Of a stretch of DNA of 8,212 bases, positions 6,030-8,212 are shown piece after piece. This DNA comes from Chloroflexota bacterium. GTDB taxonomy: Bacteria > Chloroflexota > Dehalococcoidia > UBA2979. The stretch spans positions 1 through 8,212 of the forward strand of contig JAQCJS010000035.1 of the NCBI GenBank assembly GCA_027592975.1, given 5' to 3'. The notes below the pieces were generated by a model. It was given only the letters and a program-made list of their open reading frames with translations, did no database searches and had not been told where the DNA came from. The position numbers were made by a program, and so were the translations under genes. Every line of letters begins with the position of its first letter. The stretch's first letter is position 1.

Positions 6030-7808
6030 ATGACCACCGCCACCCCCAAGAGCGCCCCGACCGTCATCCCGATCATCCTGAAGGAGTTCGACGACTTCGA
6101 GACGGAGGCGACGAAGTTCCTGGCCGGGGACATGGCGGAGCGCCAGTTCATCGGCTTCCGCCTGAAGCAGGGCGTCTACGGCCAGCGCCAGCCCGCGCGC
6201 CAGATGACGCGCGTGAAGGTTCCCTTCGGCGGCCTCGGCCCGGTCCAGATGGAAGGCTTCGCACAGGTTGCGGAGCTGGCGCCGCTGGGCAAGGGGCACA
6301 TCACGACGCGCCAGGCCGTGCAGTTCCACCACATCCCGCTGGTGGAGATGTACAACGTCCTCCGCGTCCTGGGCGATCACGGACTCTCATCGCGCGAGGC
6401 GTGCGGCAACGTGGTGCGCAACGTCACGGGCGACCCGTGGGCCGGCATCCGCGCGGACGAGCTCTTCGACATCACGCCGTACGCGGGCGCGTTCGTCCGC
6501 TACTGGGTCCGCAACCCGCTCAGCCAGCTGCTGCCGCGCAAGTTCAAGGTCACCTTCTCCGGGTCCGATGCAGACGCCGCGCTCACCCCGATCCACGACA
6601 TTGGCTACATCCCCCGCGTGAAAGTCATCGACGGCAAGGAGATCCGCGGCTTCAAGATGGTCGTCGGCGGCGGCCTCTCCACCATGCCGAAGGACGCCAT
6701 CGTCCTCACCGACTTCGTGTCAGTGGATGACTACCTCCGGTACTCCGAGGCGGTTGTGCGCATCTTCCAGGACGCCGACGAGCTGCGCGTGAACATCCTG
6801 AAGGCCCGCCTGAAGTTCCTGGTCCACCGCGTGGGCGCCGAGGCCTTCCGCGCGATGGTGGACGAGCGGCTGGCGCAGGACTGGGCGCAGCAGCCGATCG
6901 ACCTCGAAGCGCTCCTCTTCCACGACGACGAGTCCGCCGACGCCCCCGCGCCCAGCAAGCTCGACGTGTCGAGCGCGCCTGCCGAGGAGCGGGAGGCGTT
7001 CGCTCGGTTCATCGACGACAACGTGCGCGCCCAGAAGCAGGACGGGTACTACGCGGTGCACGTGCTGGTGCGGCAGGGCGATCTGCGTCCGGCGCAGTGG
7101 CGTGGACTTGCCTCCATCATCACGGAGCACGGCGCGGGCCGCGCGCGCACCACGCAGGCGCAGAACCTGGTGCTGCGCTGGATCCCCGGCGCCAACGTCT
7201 ACGCCGTGTGGAAGGCGCTGCAGGCGCTCAACCTGGGCGAGTCCGGCGCGGCCACCATCCGCGACGTGGTGTCGTGCCCCGGCACGGACTCCTGCAAGCT
7301 CGGCATCACCTCGTCCATGGGCCTGAACCGCGCCATCAGCGAGCGGCTGGAGGTGCTGAACGTCACGGACCCGCTGACGAAGCAGATCTTCATCAACATC
7401 AGCGGCTGCCCGAACTCCTGCGGCCAGCACCACCTGGGCAACATCGGCTTCCACGGGGCGGCGATGAAGAACGACGCGCGGCAGATCCCCGCGTACAACG
7501 TGTTCCTCGGCGGCGAGCGTCACGAGGGCGCCACCGCGCACGCGGGCACCCTGGCGAAGTTGCGCCTCCCGGCGAAGCGCGTCCCGGACGCCGTGGAGCG
7601 CTTCATCGGCGTCTACCAGGCCGGCCGCACCGAGGGTGAGCCGTTCAACACGTTCTTCGAGCGCGTGGGTGTCGCGCCGTTCGAGGCGGCCGTGCAGGAT
7701 CTGACCCTCACGCCCACCTTCGGCACGGACAACCTCCAGGAGTTCGTCGACTGGGAGCGCGAGGGCCTGTACGTCCTTGAGCGCGGCGAAGGCGAGTGCG
7801 CCGTCTAG
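6030..7808 (+). CDS. sir: Ferredoxin-type assimilatory sulfite reductase (sirohaem, [4Fe-4S])
   Basis: A 592-residue cytosolic enzyme of the nitrite/sulfite reductase family, catalysing six-electron reduction, here probably sulfite to sulfide with ferredoxin as donor. It shows the duplicated layout: ferredoxin-like half-domains at about 45-115 and 336-400, sirohaem domains at about 122-290 and 405-555. Cluster ligands are C416 and C422 (CPGTDSC) and C460 and C464 (GCPNSC), i.e. C-x5-C-x37-C-x3-C. The A-C-G-N-V-V-R-N segment (124-131) is typical of the substrate and sirohaem pocket. LPRKFK gives K171-x-K173; sulfite reductases have Lys at the second site and nitrite reductases Asn. An acidic, Ala/Pro-rich stretch (about 296-320) between the halves looks like a linker. 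ATG 6030 follows AAGGAAGAG by a normal distance. cysD downstream supports sulfur assimilation. Automatic pipelines may call it nitrite reductase. Confidence 0.9.
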   Translation: MTTATPKSAPTVIPIILKEFDDFETEATKFLAGDMAERQFIGFRLKQGVYGQRQPARQMTRVKVPFGGLGPVQMEGFAQVAELAPLGKGHITTRQAVQFHHIPLVEMYNVLRVLGDHGLSSREACGNVVRNVTGDPWAGIRADELFDITPYAGAFVRYWVRNPLSQLLPRKFKVTFSGSDADAALTPIHDIGYIPRVKVIDGKEIRGFKMVVGGGLSTMPKDAIVLTDFVSVDDYLRYSEAVVRIFQDADELRVNILKARLKFLVHRVGAEAFRAMVDERLAQDWAQQPIDLEALLFHDDESADAPAPSKLDVSSAPAEEREAFARFIDDNVRAQKQDGYYAVHVLVRQGDLRPAQWRGLASIITEHGAGRARTTQAQNLVLRWIPGANVYAVWKALQALNLGESGAATIRDVVSCPGTDSCKLGITSSMGLNRAISERLEVLNVTDPLTKQIFINISGCPNSCGQHHLGNIGFHGAAMKNDARQIPAYNVFLGGERHEGATAHAGTLAKLRLPAKRVPDAVERFIGVYQAGRTEGEPFNTFFERVGVAPFEAAVQDLTLTPTFGTDNLQEFVDWEREGLYVLERGEGECAV

Positions 7809-7821
7809 ATTCGTCCAAGGC

Positions 7822-7858
7822 GAGCGGCGGTGACCTGCGGGGGACCGCCGCTCCTTTT
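7822..7858 (+). terminator. Intrinsic terminator after the sulfite reductase gene
   Basis: GAGCGGCGGT (7822-7831) and ACCGCCGCTC (7844-7853) form a perfect 10-bp GC-rich stem around a 12-nt loop, followed by CTTTT (7854-7858). It begins 13 bp after the stop codon. It indicates that the sulfite reductase transcript mostly ends here and that cysD needs its own promoter. Confidence 0.85.
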
Positions 7859-7863
7859 ACTCT
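7835..7863 (+). promoter_or_regulatory. Candidate cysD promoter overlapping the terminator
   Basis: CTGCGG (7835-7840), a 17-bp spacer and TACTCT (7858-7863) mirror the spacing of the sulfite reductase promoter. The extended TACTCTGAAC (7858-7867) is identical in both leaders, 73 versus 72 bp before the start codons. The -35 is weak and lies inside the terminator loop, so the call rests mainly on the shared element. Confidence 0.35.
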
Positions 7864-7871
7864 GAACCGTC

Positions 7872-7887
7872 TGTGAGCCGATTCACA
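7872..7887. promoter_or_regulatory. CRP/FNR-family-like operator in the cysD leader
   Basis: TGTGA (7872-7876), six bases GCCGAT, then TCACA (7883-7887) is an exact match to the classical TGTGA-N6-TCACA recognition pattern of CRP-type proteins. It sits directly after the predicted -10 and 43 bp before the cysD start, a position that favours repression or roadblock over activation. Which regulator binds is unknown. Confidence 0.5.
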
Positions 7888-7930
7888 AGCGCCGCGTAGG
7901 GAATTGACCCGTCCACGAGGAGTCCACCCG

Positions 7931-8212
7931 GTGACCAGCACGCTGCCCCGCGAACTCACGCACCTCGAAGTGCTCGAGGCTGAGTCGATCCAGATCATCC
8001 GCGAGGTCGCGGCGGAGTTCGAGCAGCCGGCGCTGCTGTTCTCCGGCGGCAAGGACTCGATCGTCATGCTGCGCCTCGCGGAGAAGGCGTTCTGGCCGGC
8101 GCGCATCCCGTTTCCCATCGTACACATCGACACCGGGCAGAACTTCCCGGAGGTGATCGCGTACCGCGATATGCGTGTCGCGGAGCTCGGAGCGCGGCTG
8201 GTCGTCGGCTCC
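7931..8212 (+). CDS. cysD: Sulfate adenylyltransferase subunit 2 (CysD), 3' partial
   Basis: The first 94 codons of the small ATP sulfurylase subunit, which with the GTPase CysN turns sulfate and ATP into adenosine 5'-phosphosulfate. The N-terminus ([18 protein letters not shown]) and the PP-loop FSGGKDS (37-43) are typical, followed by [12 protein letters not shown] and Y-R-D. The SGGKDS PP-loop and HIDTG segment separate it from CysH-type reductases. The start is GTG 7931, with GAGGAG (7917-7922) 8 nt upstream. The frame runs off the right edge; cysN or a fused cysNC is expected next but is not visible. It follows a terminator, so it is probably the head of its own transcript. Confidence 0.95.
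   Translation, partial: MTSTLPRELTHLEVLEAESIQIIREVAAEFEQPALLFSGGKDSIVMLRLAEKAFWPARIPFPIVHIDTGQNFPEVIAYRDMRVAELGARLVVGS

Noticed and set aside
6720..7541. Long open frame on the minus strand opposite the sulfite reductase gene.
   Set aside because: Its composition (Val, Arg, Ala and His rich, no domain) is typical of antisense frames in GC-rich genes; the plus strand encodes a fully motif-supported enzyme.
1..8212. Mobile elements, CRISPR arrays, tRNA or rRNA genes.
   Set aside because: No transposase or integrase motifs, no regularly spaced repeats and no tRNA-like clover arms were seen; all long stretches are explained by the listed genes.

Overview
This is a high-GC bacterial chromosome segment, densely packed, with short gene spacings and GTG or TTG as well as ATG start codons. 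Nothing looks mobile: I see no insertion sequence, tRNA, rRNA or CRISPR array. The gene families (DevS-like GAF kinase, small phosphate-type sensor kinase next to phoU, ferredoxin-type sulfite reductase beside cysD) suggest a high-GC free-living lineage such as Chloroflexota/Thermomicrobia or Actinomycetota. That placement is an inference, not something the sequence proves.

Layout. (1) 3-836 (+): the C-terminal part of a polysaccharide deacetylase (NodB fold), cut by the left edge. (2) 856-3080 (-): a two-component system, kinase then regulator, overlapping by 4 bp and facing the deacetylase tail to tail. The kinase has a DevS/DosT-like GAF domain that keeps the His and Tyr positions used for haem. 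Its partner NarL-type regulator has Val where the phosphoacceptor Asp belongs. (3) 3087-3259: a divergent intergenic region. (4) 3260-5899 (+): an OmpR-type regulator, a PhoR-type kinase (4 bp overlap) and PhoU, a phosphate-signalling cluster without pst genes in view. (5) 6030-7808 (+): a sirohaem/[4Fe-4S] ferredoxin-type reductase whose active-site K-x-K pattern points to sulfite rather than nitrite. (6) 7931-8212 (+): the start of cysD, sulfate adenylyltransferase subunit 2, cut by the right edge. Items 5 and 6 are steps of assimilatory sulfate reduction.

Regulation is the richest part of the window. The sulfite reductase leader carries a perfect 9-bp inverted repeat that closely fits the IscR (Rrf2-family) type 1 operator. 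The cysD leader carries a perfect TGTGA-N6-TCACA site of the CRP/FNR kind. Both leaders share a 10-bp promoter-like element at almost the same distance from the start codon. A strong intrinsic terminator separates the two genes, so they look like separately transcribed units with a common promoter type and different operators.

The most unusual points are the aspartate-less receiver paired with an apparently competent, possibly haem-binding kinase, and the two different operators on one pathway.
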